A DNA stretch of 64,000 bases from Peptostreptococcus equinus (GTDB lineage Bacteria > Bacillota > Clostridia > Peptostreptococcales > Peptostreptococcaceae), in assembly GCF_027125355.1 (NCBI RefSeq), contig NZ_CP114052.1, forward strand, positions 1,922,001 through 1,986,000, read 5' to 3'. This document shows positions 27,697-37,015 of the stretch, one piece after another (positions within the stretch are counted from its first letter, which is position 1; each line of letters begins with the position of its first letter). The notes under the pieces are model-generated. The model had not been told where the DNA came from, searched no databases, and saw nothing but the letters and a program-made list of their open reading frames with translations. Made by a program: the position numbers and the translations under genes.

Positions 27697-29084
27697 TTTA
27701 CACCCTGTCTTGTATCTTCTATAGAGATTCCCATATTAATTAGTTTATCTCGTATTTGATCAGCAAGTTCAAAGTCCTTATTTTTTTTAGCTTGTGTTCT
27801 TTCTTCAATCAATTCTTCTACCTTTGTCTTCAGCTCTTCATCATTGTCTTCAGATTTACCTGCTATATTAAGAACTCCAGTAAGTTCATTAAACATATCT
27901 AGATTTTTCTGAGCAAATTCCTTTGATGAATTTTGATTTACATTAGTATTCATAAATTTGGCTAGTTCAAATATTACACTAATTGCATCTGCTGTATTTA
28001 AATCATCATCCATCGACTCTATAAACTTATCTCTATAGGATTCTAAAGCCTTTATTAAATCCTTTTCTTCTTCTTTTATTGTAGACTCTTCTAATTTTGA
28101 TAATATGAATTCTACATTATCTCTAGAATTTGTAAGTCTTTCTAGGCCTGCTTTTGACTGTTCTAAAACGGTGTCACTGAAATTAACTGGATTTCTATAA
28201 TGAGTAGAAAGCAAGAAGAATCTTACTAGACCCAAGTCATATTTCTTTGATATATCTCTTACAGTGAAAAAATTTCCTAATGATTTAGACATCTTTTCTC
28301 CGTCAACATTTATATAACCATTGTGCATCCAATATTTTACATATTGATGACCATTTCTACATTCACTTTGAGCTATTTCATTTTCATGATGTGGAAATTG
28401 TAAGTCTTGACCACCTGCATGTATATCTAAGGTATCACCAAGGTATCTGTTAGACATTACTGAGCACTCGATATGCCATCCTGGTCTGCCTTCTCCCCAT
28501 GGACTCTTCCATCCTGGTTCACCTTCCTTCTTTGCCTTCCACAATACAAAATCTAGTGGGTCTTCTTTTTTATCATCTACATCTATTCTTGCGCCAAGCT
28601 CTAATTCTTCAATGTTTTGATGAGATAATTTTCCATACTCTTCAAATTTTCTTGTTCTAAATAGAACATCACCATTTGTTTCATATGCATATCCCTTGTT
28701 TATTAAATCTTGTACAAACTCTATTATCTGCTTGATATTATCAGTTACCTGCGGATGGACATCAGCTCTTTTTATACCTAGACCATCACAATCTATAAAA
28801 TATTCTTTTATATATTTTTCAGCAACTTCTTCAGGAGAGATTCCTTCTTCATGGCTTCTCTTTATTATTTTATCATCTACATCTGTAAAGTTCTGAACAT
28901 AGGTTACATCATATCCTCTGTATTCAAAATATCTTCTAAGTGAATCAAATACAGTAAATGGTCTCGCATTGCCTAAATGTATAAAGTTATATACTGTTGG
29001 TCCACAAACGTACATCTTTACCTTTCCAGGCTCAGTAGGCACAAATTCTTCTTTTCTTCTTGTCATTGTATTATATATTTTCAT
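27681..29084 (-). CDS. cysS: Cysteinyl-tRNA synthetase
   Basis: This class I synthetase charges tRNA-Cys. The 467-residue protein has the HIGH-type motif HLGNARPF (about 36-43), zinc-binding Cys and His residues (CGPTVY, GWHIECSVM, HHENEIAQSE) and KMSKSLGN (about 265-272). GGAGGTG precedes the start. The upstream gene is a surface protease ending only 31 bases away, and I see no promoter in that space, so cysS may rely on a promoter inside the protease gene or on read-through. Confidence 0.98.
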   Translation of the reverse strand: MKIYNTMTRRKEEFVPTEPGKVKMYVCGPTVYNFIHLGNARPFTVFDSLRRYFEYRGYDVTYVQNFTDVDDKIIKRSHEEGISPEEVAEKYIKEYFIDCDGLGIKRADVHPQVTDNIKQIIEFVQDLINKGYAYETNGDVLFRTRKFEEYGKLSHQNIEELELGARIDVDDKKEDPLDFVLWKAKKEGEPGWKSPWGEGRPGWHIECSVMSNRYLGDTLDIHAGGQDLQFPHHENEIAQSECRNGHQYVKYWMHNGYINVDGEKMSKSLGNFFTVRDISKKYDLGLVRFFLLSTHYRNPVNFSDTVLEQSKAGLERLTNSRDNVEFILSKLEESTIKEEEKDLIKALESYRDKFIESMDDDLNTADAISVIFELAKFMNTNVNQNSSKEFAQKNLDMFNELTGVLNIAGKSEDNDEELKTKVEELIEERTQAKKNKDFELADQIRDKLINMGISIEDTRQGVKWKRI

Positions 29085-29115
29085 ATGACACCTCCACTTT
29101 ATATTTATATATACT

Positions 29116-31494
29116 TTAGTTCATATTTAAAATCTCTGTTACAGATTGACTGTGTTCTCCTGATCCAACTTGAATTATATTCTTAAAAGTTTTTGATTTT
29201 AACACTCTTACTTGTTCAGAACTTAGGCTTCCATGACTTATAACTAAAGGTGATTTTGTTTTCGCAGCGTATACTCCTACCGCTAATCCATCTACTAATG
29301 AATCTAAATTTGGATAGCCATCCTTTGCGACAAAAACATTATCTAATTGAGCCATAGGATAGAATTTCTCAATAATTTTAGCATTTGTGTCATTTCTAGT
29401 ATCTCCGCTCAATCTAGTAACTCCAGCTAATTGCCTATCTACATCTATAGGAACATTAGAAGTTCCTCCTAGCACATACGATTCAACTAACTTTGATTTA
29501 TCAATAAAGCTAGGTAAACTAAATGTTCCATTTTTGCTAGTAAGTAAAATTGGTATATTTTTTTCTCCAGATATTGGAGAAAAACTTATTGCATCTGGTA
29601 GTCCATTGTATCCATTCACTACAGATACCTTTGTTATATCCCCACTCATACTTCTCACTTGATCTGCTATTTTTTCGCTAGTTTCAATTCTTGAGTTTCC
29701 TGCTAATCTATCCACCTTGTAAGTTTTTCTCAATTCATCTTCAATCGATTTTGAAACAGAAGATTCTCCACCAATTATAGTTATATTTTTTGCATTTAAA
29801 TTTTTAATTTCTTGATATGTATTTGAATTTAAACTTGTGCTACCTGTAAGCAATATAGGAGCATCCTTTAACTTTGCAAGAGATGTAGCTGTAAGTGCAT
29901 CCGCTATTGCAGACGAATTAACTAGTATTACATTATCACTTCCTTTAGGAAATGCTTCTTTTGCTATTTCTATAGCAGTTTCGAATCTAGTATTTCCTGA
30001 TAATAATTTAGTATTTGTACTCAAATTCGCTTTATCTGTAATAGCCTTTATCGACAGATTAGTAGGTTTAAATTCTTTTATTGTATTAAGATCCACAAAA
30101 TACCCATTTTCATATGTATAACTTTCTCCTAAAGATGCTTTTGGCACAAATAAGGAACTATTATTTAAAGCATCCTCTGCCCCTAAAGATGGCAATCTTC
30201 CAGAGCTATTACTAATCTTAACAGCAATAGAACCATATCCACTTGGCAATTTATAGTCATTTATATCTATTGTAGTATAGCCTGAATGATCTACTATACC
30301 TGATTTTAGAAAAGTTTTCTGTGTATTACTTGGAACTCCATTTGGAGATGGCACAAAGTATAACTCATATTTTGCGCCTACAGTATCAGTATAAAACATA
30401 ACGCTCTTTAATATTTCATTATTTCCAAATTTAAATTTATTAGCTCCCATTATTTGCCCATCATTTGAAAAAATAGTTGCTAATAATGAGTATTCATGCT
30501 GATATATTTTTTGATTTTTAGAATCCCTAGCATTCATTATTGCAAAATTATCATCAGAAGACATTATGTTGGTATCTTCGTATGAAATCCAATAATATCC
30601 ATTTTCTCCTTCTTCAGATCCCCAGCTACTTTTTACAAGCCATGCTCCATTACTATTAGGCATACGATTATATCCATCAAAGTTAAAACGTGGATAATTG
30701 TTATTCCATCCTACTATATCTATTGCGTGATTTTGACCATCAGATTCCCCTGAGTAAATTGATTTTCTATCTGTACCTATGTACTTCTCACTGTGCATAT
30801 ATCCTGACGTCACCGAACCATATTTTAATATAGCATTTTTTATAGAAGTGGCATTATTAGATACCTTCATTACATCAGTAACCTTGTATGGAGACAAAGG
30901 TGCACTATCAAAATTAGTTGGTTTTGTTGCTCCTTCTGTATCTTTTACAGTTCCATTATATGGTATATCTTTTTCCATTTTTGGACCTGACCATGAAGTA
31001 AAATATCCTACTGCTGTATCATTATAAGACCCTTCTTCATCTGAAATATCCCAGTTATATATACCACCTTTAGCCCACCATCTCATATGTTCTTCACTAA
31101 AATCATTATATCCCATATTATTTTTTAATAAATATGTCTCAAATGCAGATATTCCTGCAAATGCCCAACATATACCTAAATTTTGCTGATTTTTTACGGA
31201 AGTCATATAGTTTAGAGGCCTTGGATCATATGATGTTGACGCTGATGTATAAGTCCCAGTAGTAGCTCTTTTTATATAATTTCTAAGTTCCGTTCCCTTT
31301 TCATTTTTATTTGTAATACTTAAATTACCACTAGTAACTGTTTGATTATTAGTCTTTCCAGGTACAAAGTAAGGTTTTAAATTTTTATTATCTTCACCAT
31401 ATACACTAAAAATACTACCTGATAATATTGTTAATGTTAATACAGATGTTATTGCTTTTTTTACTAGAATTCCTTTATAATTTCTATTTGCCAT
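29116..31494 (-). CDS. Cell-surface papain-like cysteine protease with three CWB2 repeats (Cwp84-like)
   Basis: This secreted protein of about 792 residues has a signal peptide (1-33), a C1 peptidase domain (about 90-310) and, after a linker, three cell-wall-binding type 2 repeats (about 500-600, 600-697, 697-792). The layout resembles Clostridioides difficile Cwp84, which matures the S-layer precursor. Catalytic Cys109 (LGICWAFAG) and His256 (GQNHAIDIVGW) are present, but the position of the expected Asn reads Ser289 (VKSSWG instead of VKNSWG). I start at MANRNYK with GAAAGG 7 bases upstream. It would sit on the wall bound to a secondary polymer. Confidence 0.9.
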   Translation of the reverse strand: MANRNYKGILVKKAITSVLTLTILSGSIFSVYGEDNKNLKPYFVPGKTNNQTVTSGNLSITNKNEKGTELRNYIKRATTGTYTSASTSYDPRPLNYMTSVKNQQNLGICWAFAGISAFETYLLKNNMGYNDFSEEHMRWWAKGGIYNWDISDEEGSYNDTAVGYFTSWSGPKMEKDIPYNGTVKDTEGATKPTNFDSAPLSPYKVTDVMKVSNNATSIKNAILKYGSVTSGYMHSEKYIGTDRKSIYSGESDGQNHAIDIVGWNNNYPRFNFDGYNRMPNSNGAWLVKSSWGSEEGENGYYWISYEDTNIMSSDDNFAIMNARDSKNQKIYQHEYSLLATIFSNDGQIMGANKFKFGNNEILKSVMFYTDTVGAKYELYFVPSPNGVPSNTQKTFLKSGIVDHSGYTTIDINDYKLPSGYGSIAVKISNSSGRLPSLGAEDALNNSSLFVPKASLGESYTYENGYFVDLNTIKEFKPTNLSIKAITDKANLSTNTKLLSGNTRFETAIEIAKEAFPKGSDNVILVNSSAIADALTATSLAKLKDAPILLTGSTSLNSNTYQEIKNLNAKNITIIGGESSVSKSIEDELRKTYKVDRLAGNSRIETSEKIADQVRSMSGDITKVSVVNGYNGLPDAISFSPISGEKNIPILLTSKNGTFSLPSFIDKSKLVESYVLGGTSNVPIDVDRQLAGVTRLSGDTRNDTNAKIIEKFYPMAQLDNVFVAKDGYPNLDSLVDGLAVGVYAAKTKSPLVISHGSLSSEQVRVLKSKTFKNIIQVGSGEHSQSVTEILNMN

Positions 31495-31648
31495 AAATTT
31501 ACCTTTCTTCAAATAAAATATATAAATTTATATATTTTTGTATAAAATTCTTCAATTATATACTATCATTAAATAGCAATATTTTCAAGCTATTAGCCAG
31601 TTTACAGCTATTTTTTTAAATATAAAACTGCTTTTTCTTTTTAATATA

Positions 31649-31681
31649 AAAGGATAAAAATTGAAACAATCTTTATCCTTT
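31649..31681 (-). terminator. Terminator of the DUF1980 gene
   Basis: AAAGGATAAA and TTTATCCTTT pair around a short loop, followed by a moderate T-rich tract on the minus strand. It separates the zinc cluster from the protease gene. Confidence 0.7.
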
Positions 31682-31707
31682 GTTTAAATATTTATTTATA
31701 CCCATTT

Positions 31708-32466
31708 TTATCTTAAATATACATACTCATCTTTTGGTTTTTTAACCCTTTCAAATTCTACATCATACATAATAGGTAAGGTCTCTAAATTATAAGTTAT
31801 ATCATGATTATCTTTTATTTTTCCCTTTACCAAATACCATTGATTATTTTGTAATTTTTCAAATCCTGAATCTTTATATATAAAACCACATGGCTGTAAA
31901 TCTGCCATACAACACACCATTCCTAACCTACCCAAAACAATAAACTTTTCATTTTGACTAGAATCTTTAAATACTCTTACCAAAAATTTAAATTCTACAT
32001 CCTTATATGGTTCAAGGTTAAATACCGTCTCATAATACCATTTGACATACATGTCATCATTAACATCAATATAGTCTTTTCCATCTTTAGCAACATATAG
32101 CTTTTTGTTTGTCTTTTGAATATCTACATTTTTATTATTGTTTTTTGTGCTTATTTTTATAGATGTATTTTCTATATTTTGACTAAATTTAAATGCATTA
32201 TCATTTATATAAAAAGTACAGATTAATGGTATTGCTAGCACAAAGTAAGTAGCTATATTATTTATATGTTTTGCTTTTTCCATACTTTTAAATGACATAT
32301 ATGATAAAAATATTAAAAATATAGAACTTATTAATAATAAACCATTAAATTTGGGATGTACAAAACTGTTGATTTTTTTACTCTCTATTGCAAATAAAAT
32401 TGCAATAGCAAGTGATAGTTCTATTAATCCTTGTATTAGCATTTCTAAATTGATTCTTTTAAACAT
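31708..32466 (-). CDS. DUF1980 / TIGR03943-type membrane protein
   Basis: This 252-residue protein has about four N-terminal membrane helices (to residue about 95) and a soluble C-terminal domain ending in a motif like GMVCCMADLQPCGFIYKD, where CC..C could bind metal. It fits the DUF1980/YcgQ family, which is nearly always paired with a DUF318-type permease and is often zinc-regulated. Its ATG overlaps the stop of the upstream fusion gene by 8 bases (ATGTTTAA), so the two are translationally coupled and probably form one transporter. Confidence 0.85.
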   Translation of the reverse strand: MFKRINLEMLIQGLIELSLAIAILFAIESKKINSFVHPKFNGLLLISSIFLIFLSYMSFKSMEKAKHINNIATYFVLAIPLICTFYINDNAFKFSQNIENTSIKISTKNNNKNVDIQKTNKKLYVAKDGKDYIDVNDDMYVKWYYETVFNLEPYKDVEFKFLVRVFKDSSQNEKFIVLGRLGMVCCMADLQPCGFIYKDSGFEKLQNNQWYLVKGKIKDNHDITYNLETLPIMYDVEFERVKKPKDEYVYLR

Positions 32467-34033
32467 TCAGTATACCACCTCCGACTGAAGAAAATATAAC
32501 TAACGATACTATAGTCAGAAATAATATCATTTTAAATATGAACTTTTTATTGAATGTAGCTAACATCAAGGATACATTTGTAATATCTAACATAGGTCCC
32601 ATTACTAAAAAAGCCAATATAGCATTACTTGGCATTAAATTATAAAAACTTCTAGCCACAAAAGCATTAGAATTGCTACATACAGATATAAAAAATGCAG
32701 CAAATATCATGCTCAAAACAGATAAATAATTAATTTGATTTAAACTTATAAATACATATTTGGGGACAAAAACCTGTATGGATGCAGATATAAATGCACC
32801 TATTACCACATAGAATCCTATTTTATATAATTCATTTTTTGTGTGAAGGCTTATTGCTTCTAATTTTCCTACATCACTCCTATAATTGTAACTAATGCTT
32901 GATTCAGTTAACGTATACTTGTTTATATAGTCTTTTACCACTTCTTCTTTATCTCTTGCAAGCAATATAGTAATTATCCCTGCAAATACAGCTATACAAA
33001 TACCGAAACCAATTCTATAAAATACAAACATCGGTTGGTTAGGAAATGCATAATATGTTGATAATATTACTATTGGGTTGATTGCTGGAGCTGCTAATAG
33101 AAAAGTTATAGCAACGGGGATTGAATATCCCTTTTTAACTATAGAACTAGCTATAGGCACCATTGTGCAATCACAAACAGGGAAAAATAATCCTGCAAAC
33201 ATAGCAAATAACATAGATTTTACACTGGTTTTTTCAAATATTTTATCAAATTTCTCTTTCGGTATCAGCATCTGTATTAAACTTGATATTATTACTCCTA
33301 GTATTAAAAATGGTAATATTTGAATTAATATACTCAAAAATATAGCTAATATCCTTTCCACTTTGTTATTATAAAATTCATTAAAAAATACCTGACAAAA
33401 CATAACAAAAAAGTTAATAAATATAAATCCCAAAGCAAATTTTATTATTTGCTTATCAGATAGACTAATATTATTATTTATTATTAAGTTTCTATCATGT
33501 TCATCAAATTCACTCTTTAAATAAATTTTAGATGATTTGTTTATAGATTTTAATTTTGCTTTAATTAATTCTAATTCTTTTCTATTTTCAACATTATCTT
33601 CATCAAATTTTGTGATTATTATATAGTCACTATTATGAACTTTATCCAAAATAATATTTTCCATATTTTTTATATAATTTTCAAAACTATTATAATCAAT
33701 TGTATTTATTATATTTCTTATTTCATACCCTTTAGCTAATCTTCTTTTTAATAAATCTGATATCTCCCATACACCATTATATTCTATAATTACATAATCT
33801 GGATTGATATCATTTAATTTTTTATTGATAATGTCATCTTCTAATTGTCTTTTATTATTTATATTTATAACATTTATTTTATCTTTAAACAGATATTCCT
33901 CAAATCCCTCTTCACACTTTATTATTAATACTTTTTCTCTTTCTATATCCACTTCATTTAACAACATAGAGTTAATAAAAGATGTCTTTCCAGATTCAAA
34001 AAAACCAACAATTATATCAATATACTTTGTCAT
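32459..34033 (-). CDS. GTPase-like domain fused to DUF318-type permease
   Basis: This protein of about 524 residues joins two parts. Residues about 1-190 resemble a COG0523/CobW P-loop protein: Walker A GFFESGKTSF (8-17), DYVIIEYNGVW in place of the EPSG loop, and ITKFDE in place of NKxD. The CxCC metal motif of COG0523 proteins is absent. Residues about 200-524 form a permease of 8-10 helices with FFPVCDCTMVPIA and SVCSNSNAFVARS, typical of DUF318/YcgR-type permeases. In Bacillus these families are separate neighbouring zinc-regulated genes. GAGG lies 6 bases before the chosen ATG. Confidence 0.85.
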   Translation of the reverse strand: MTKYIDIIVGFFESGKTSFINSMLLNEVDIEREKVLIIKCEEGFEEYLFKDKINVININNKRQLEDDIINKKLNDINPDYVIIEYNGVWEISDLLKRRLAKGYEIRNIINTIDYNSFENYIKNMENIILDKVHNSDYIIITKFDEDNVENRKELELIKAKLKSINKSSKIYLKSEFDEHDRNLIINNNISLSDKQIIKFALGFIFINFFVMFCQVFFNEFYNNKVERILAIFLSILIQILPFLILGVIISSLIQMLIPKEKFDKIFEKTSVKSMLFAMFAGLFFPVCDCTMVPIASSIVKKGYSIPVAITFLLAAPAINPIVILSTYYAFPNQPMFVFYRIGFGICIAVFAGIITILLARDKEEVVKDYINKYTLTESSISYNYRSDVGKLEAISLHTKNELYKIGFYVVIGAFISASIQVFVPKYVFISLNQINYLSVLSMIFAAFFISVCSNSNAFVARSFYNLMPSNAILAFLVMGPMLDITNVSLMLATFNKKFIFKMILFLTIVSLVIFSSVGGGILNV

Positions 34034-34233
34034 GTCCATCCTCGCTTTCTTTTTAAAATATATTGTAATTATATTATAATACTATTAATGCAAATAACTC
34101 TCAAGTTTATTTGATATTTATTACTTAAATTATTGCTTATTGTTAATAAATCTTAATTAATTCTTATTTTCTTCTTTAAGTAAACTTTAGAAATACATTG
34201 TATACTGTTATTAGGTTTATAAAGGAGATACTC

Positions 34234-35178
34234 ATGACTAAAACAAAAATCAACATAATATCAGGTTTTTTAGGCGCTGGTAAAACTAGCTTTATAAAAA
34301 AAATTATCGACGAATCTAAAGATTTTAATAAAATAGCTATTATAGAAAATGAATTTGGTGAGGTAAGCATTGATGGACCTATACTTGAAGCTATTGGTGT
34401 AAATGTAAAAGAGATAAACGCTGGTTGTATATGTTGCTCTGTAGCAGGAAATTTTTCAAAAAGTCTTTTGGACATTAAAAAGAATTACGCACCAGAAAAT
34501 ATTCTTGTAGAACCCTCTGGTATTGCTAAATTATCAGATATTAAAGATATTTGTATGGAAAAAAAAGATCTGTTTGAATTTGGTATAATAGTTACAGTAG
34601 TAGATATTAGCAAATTTGATATGTATTTAAAAAATTTTGGCGAATTTTATGAAAATCAAATAAAAAACTCAAATACTATTGTTTTCAGTCGTTATCAAAA
34701 AGCTATTGAAAAAAAATTAGATATAGATAAAATTCTTGAAAAAATAAGAATTATAAACCCTAAATTAAATATTGTAAATAGTGAGTGGGATAACTTTGAG
34801 ATTTCTTCCATACTTCCATGCAATAAATTGAGTATGTTTTCTCCTAATATACACACTCATTACCATGAACCTGGAGAGTCTTGCTCTTGCCATGAAAATC
34901 ATGATCTTAATAGCGATTTTGAAAGTATAACACTAAATACAGATTTAGAAATGGATGAAAATAAACTCGAAAACATATTTAATGAAATAGAGAACTCTAG
35001 CGATTTAGGTAATTTATTAAGATCCAAGGGAAGTTTTAAATCTAATAATAAATCCCTAAGTTATGACTATAATTCTGGCGAACTAGAATTTAGATTTACA
35101 GACAAGAAAACAGAACACTATGTTATACTCATTGGTGAAAATTTAAATGAAGAAAAATTATCATCGATGTTTATATAA
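34234..35178 (+). CDS. COG0523 (CobW/YciC-like) metallochaperone GTPase
   Basis: This 314-residue G3E-family GTPase has Walker A GFLGAGKTSF (8-17), ENEFGEVSIDG, the metal-binding CICC motif, and VEPSG. The C-terminal part includes a metal-binding stretch with HTHYHEPGESCSCHENH. Such proteins supply zinc to enzymes under zinc starvation. I start at MTKTKIN because AAGGAG lies 7 bases upstream. It is divergent from the GTPase-permease fusion and close to znuABC, supporting a zinc role over cobalamin or nitrile hydratase roles. Confidence 0.9.
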   Translation: MTKTKINIISGFLGAGKTSFIKKIIDESKDFNKIAIIENEFGEVSIDGPILEAIGVNVKEINAGCICCSVAGNFSKSLLDIKKNYAPENILVEPSGIAKLSDIKDICMEKKDLFEFGIIVTVVDISKFDMYLKNFGEFYENQIKNSNTIVFSRYQKAIEKKLDIDKILEKIRIINPKLNIVNSEWDNFEISSILPCNKLSMFSPNIHTHYHEPGESCSCHENHDLNSDFESITLNTDLEMDENKLENIFNEIENSSDLGNLLRSKGSFKSNNKSLSYDYNSGELEFRFTDKKTEHYVILIGENLNEEKLSSMFI

Positions 35179-35226
35179 ATAATTGCATTGCAGAACTATA
35201 TGAGCAAAAAGCAATCACACAAAATA

Positions 35227-35299
35227 AAAAAAGTACTTACATTTAATTATTTCATTGTATCCCATACTGTATATGAATATTAAAGGTAAGTACTTTTTT
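35227..35299. terminator. Bidirectional long-loop terminator
   Basis: A perfect 14-bp inverted repeat (35227-35240 and 35286-35299) containing AGTACTTAC/GTAAGTACT and A/T tracts encloses a 45-base loop, between two convergent genes (COG0523 GTPase and znuB). The large loop is odd for a terminator. Confidence 0.7.
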
Positions 35300-35405
35300 G
35301 TTATGATAATAGTTATTAATATTATTTATTACTAATTAAACTTTTTTATTTTAAATAAGATATATTTGTTAACTCTAAGTTTGAGAATATTTACATATAT
35401 TTCAC

Positions 35406-36188
35406 TTATCTTTTTACTATCATAGATAGTATTAGTGTAAGCACTCCTAGGAGTACAATTGTTCCTCCTGGTTTTAAGCCAAAATAATATGATAAACTTA
35501 AACCTACTATTGTAAATATTATAGCTAATATTATTGATATTATTACCGTTAGTTTATAACTTTTTGTAAATCTCATAGCACATGCCACTGGTATTACCAT
35601 TATTGATGATACAATTAGTGCACCTACAGTCCTAGATGCTATTGATACTGTCAAAGCTGTAAGTATGGTAAATACAAAATTTACTGCTCTTACAGGAACC
35701 CCAGACAACCTTGCTCCATTTTCGTCAAAGGCAATATGCATCAATTCCTTGTACAATAATATAAAAACAAGCATAACTATTATAGATAATGCTATTACTA
35801 AGTAAAGTTCAAAATCTGTAATAGCAACTATACTACCAAATAAAAAACTTGTAAATCCAGCTGAATTTGAAGTAAATCCAGATAGCACACCTGCTAGACC
35901 TACACCGGCAGACATTATTATAGCTATAGAAATTTCTGAGTACTTTGGAAACTTTTTTCTAATAAAGTCTATTCCAAAACCAGCAAAAACTGTTATTATT
36001 ACGGCTCCCAAAACTGGATTTATTCCTAATAATAAACCTCCTGCTACACCCGCCAAAGATGTATGGGAAAGTGCATCACCAAGCATTGATAGTCTCTTTA
36101 ATACAATTGTAACACCAATACAAGGAATAATAGCCGCCAGTAATATTCCAACCAAGAAGGCTTTTCTCATAAATTCATACTCTAACAT
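35406..36188 (-). CDS. znuB: Zinc ABC transporter permease ZnuB
   Basis: This 260-residue ABC-3 family permease has about eight helices (AFLVGILLAAIIPCIGVTIVLKRLSMLGDALSHTSLAG is the family N-terminus). It is the channel for zinc or manganese import. GAGGAGG lies ahead of the start, inside the end of znuC; the ATG overlaps the znuC stop by 7 bases (ATGTTAG), implying coupled translation. Zinc rather than manganese is inferred from the His-rich binding protein nearby. Confidence 0.92.
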   Translation of the reverse strand: MLEYEFMRKAFLVGILLAAIIPCIGVTIVLKRLSMLGDALSHTSLAGVAGGLLLGINPVLGAVIITVFAGFGIDFIRKKFPKYSEISIAIIMSAGVGLAGVLSGFTSNSAGFTSFLFGSIVAITDFELYLVIALSIIVMLVFILLYKELMHIAFDENGARLSGVPVRAVNFVFTILTALTVSIASRTVGALIVSSIMVIPVACAMRFTKSYKLTVIISIILAIIFTIVGLSLSYYFGLKPGGTIVLLGVLTLILSMIVKR

Positions 36189-36856
36189 CCTATAACCTCC
36201 TCAGAAAAATCATCTAATTCCAATATCTTTGTTGCATGACTTTTAATCTTTTTTATATCATGTGAAATCATAACAATACTAATATTCTTATTTTTGTGAA
36301 GATTGTCGAGTAAAGAGTATAGTGATTCTACCGACTTATGATCAATACCAGTAGTAGGTTCATCTAATATCAACAATTCTGGATTGTTTACTATAGCCTT
36401 TGCAATCATAACTCTTTGTTGTTGACCACCTGATAAATCCGAAAACTTACTTTTTTCATAGTCAAGCATATCCACTGTTTGAAGAGCTTTTTTTACCATT
36501 TCTTTATGTTTTACTTTTGAAAATTTAAATAAACCAATTTCTCTGTATAGATTCATCATAACAATTTCTCTAACCGTAGCAGGAAAATCAATACCTGTAG
36601 ATAATCCGACCTGGGATACATATCCTATATTAGAGGTAAATTTTCCTATTGCAGGATTTTTTCCATACAACAAAATTTCCCCTTTGCTTGGTTTTAATAT
36701 TCCCAACATAAGTTTAATGAGAGTACTTTTTCCACTACCATTTGATCCTATTATTCCTAAATAATCTCCACTATATATATCCAAATCTAAATTTTCTATT
36801 ACATACTCTTTATCATATTTAAAATACATATTTTTAATTTCTATAAGTTTTTTCAT
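36182..36856 (-). CDS. znuC: Zinc ABC transporter ATP-binding protein ZnuC
   Basis: This 224-residue ATPase powers the ZnuB channel. It has Walker A GSNGSGKST (37-45), signature LSGGQQQRV, Walker B LLILDEPTTG and the switch His in MISHD. GAGAGGAAAT precedes the start. It is 159 bases from znuA on the same strand; a hairpin and a 7-bp inverted repeat in that gap suggest partial separation of the two transcripts. Confidence 0.95.
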   Translation of the reverse strand: MKKLIEIKNMYFKYDKEYVIENLDLDIYSGDYLGIIGSNGSGKSTLIKLMLGILKPSKGEILLYGKNPAIGKFTSNIGYVSQVGLSTGIDFPATVREIVMMNLYREIGLFKFSKVKHKEMVKKALQTVDMLDYEKSKFSDLSGGQQQRVMIAKAIVNNPELLILDEPTTGIDHKSVESLYSLLDNLHKNKNISIVMISHDIKKIKSHATKILELDDFSEEVIGC

Positions 36857-36902
36857 TTATTTCCTCTCCAAAAATGCTATTTTATATAATTATAAATAAT
36901 AG

Positions 36903-36934
36903 AGATAATTACAATCTTAAAATTATGATTATCT
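36903..36934. promoter_or_regulatory. Inverted repeat upstream of znuC
   Basis: AGATAAT (36903-36909) and ATTATCT (36928-36934) are separated by 18 bases, between znuA and znuC. It could be an operator for a second znuCB promoter; it is AT-rich, so chance is possible. Confidence 0.35.
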
Positions 36935-36956
36935 ATATTATTTATCCTATACTTAA

Positions 36957-36990
36957 CAAAATGTCTACCCATAAATTGGATAGACATTTT
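36957..36990 (-). terminator. Hairpin after znuA
   Basis: AAAATGTCTA and TAGACATTTT, extended by CC/GG, form a stem after the znuA stop. The T tract is short, so read-through into znuCB is likely. Confidence 0.6.
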
Positions 36991-37015
36991 AATTAAGAAA
37001 CTACATTAGCATTTA

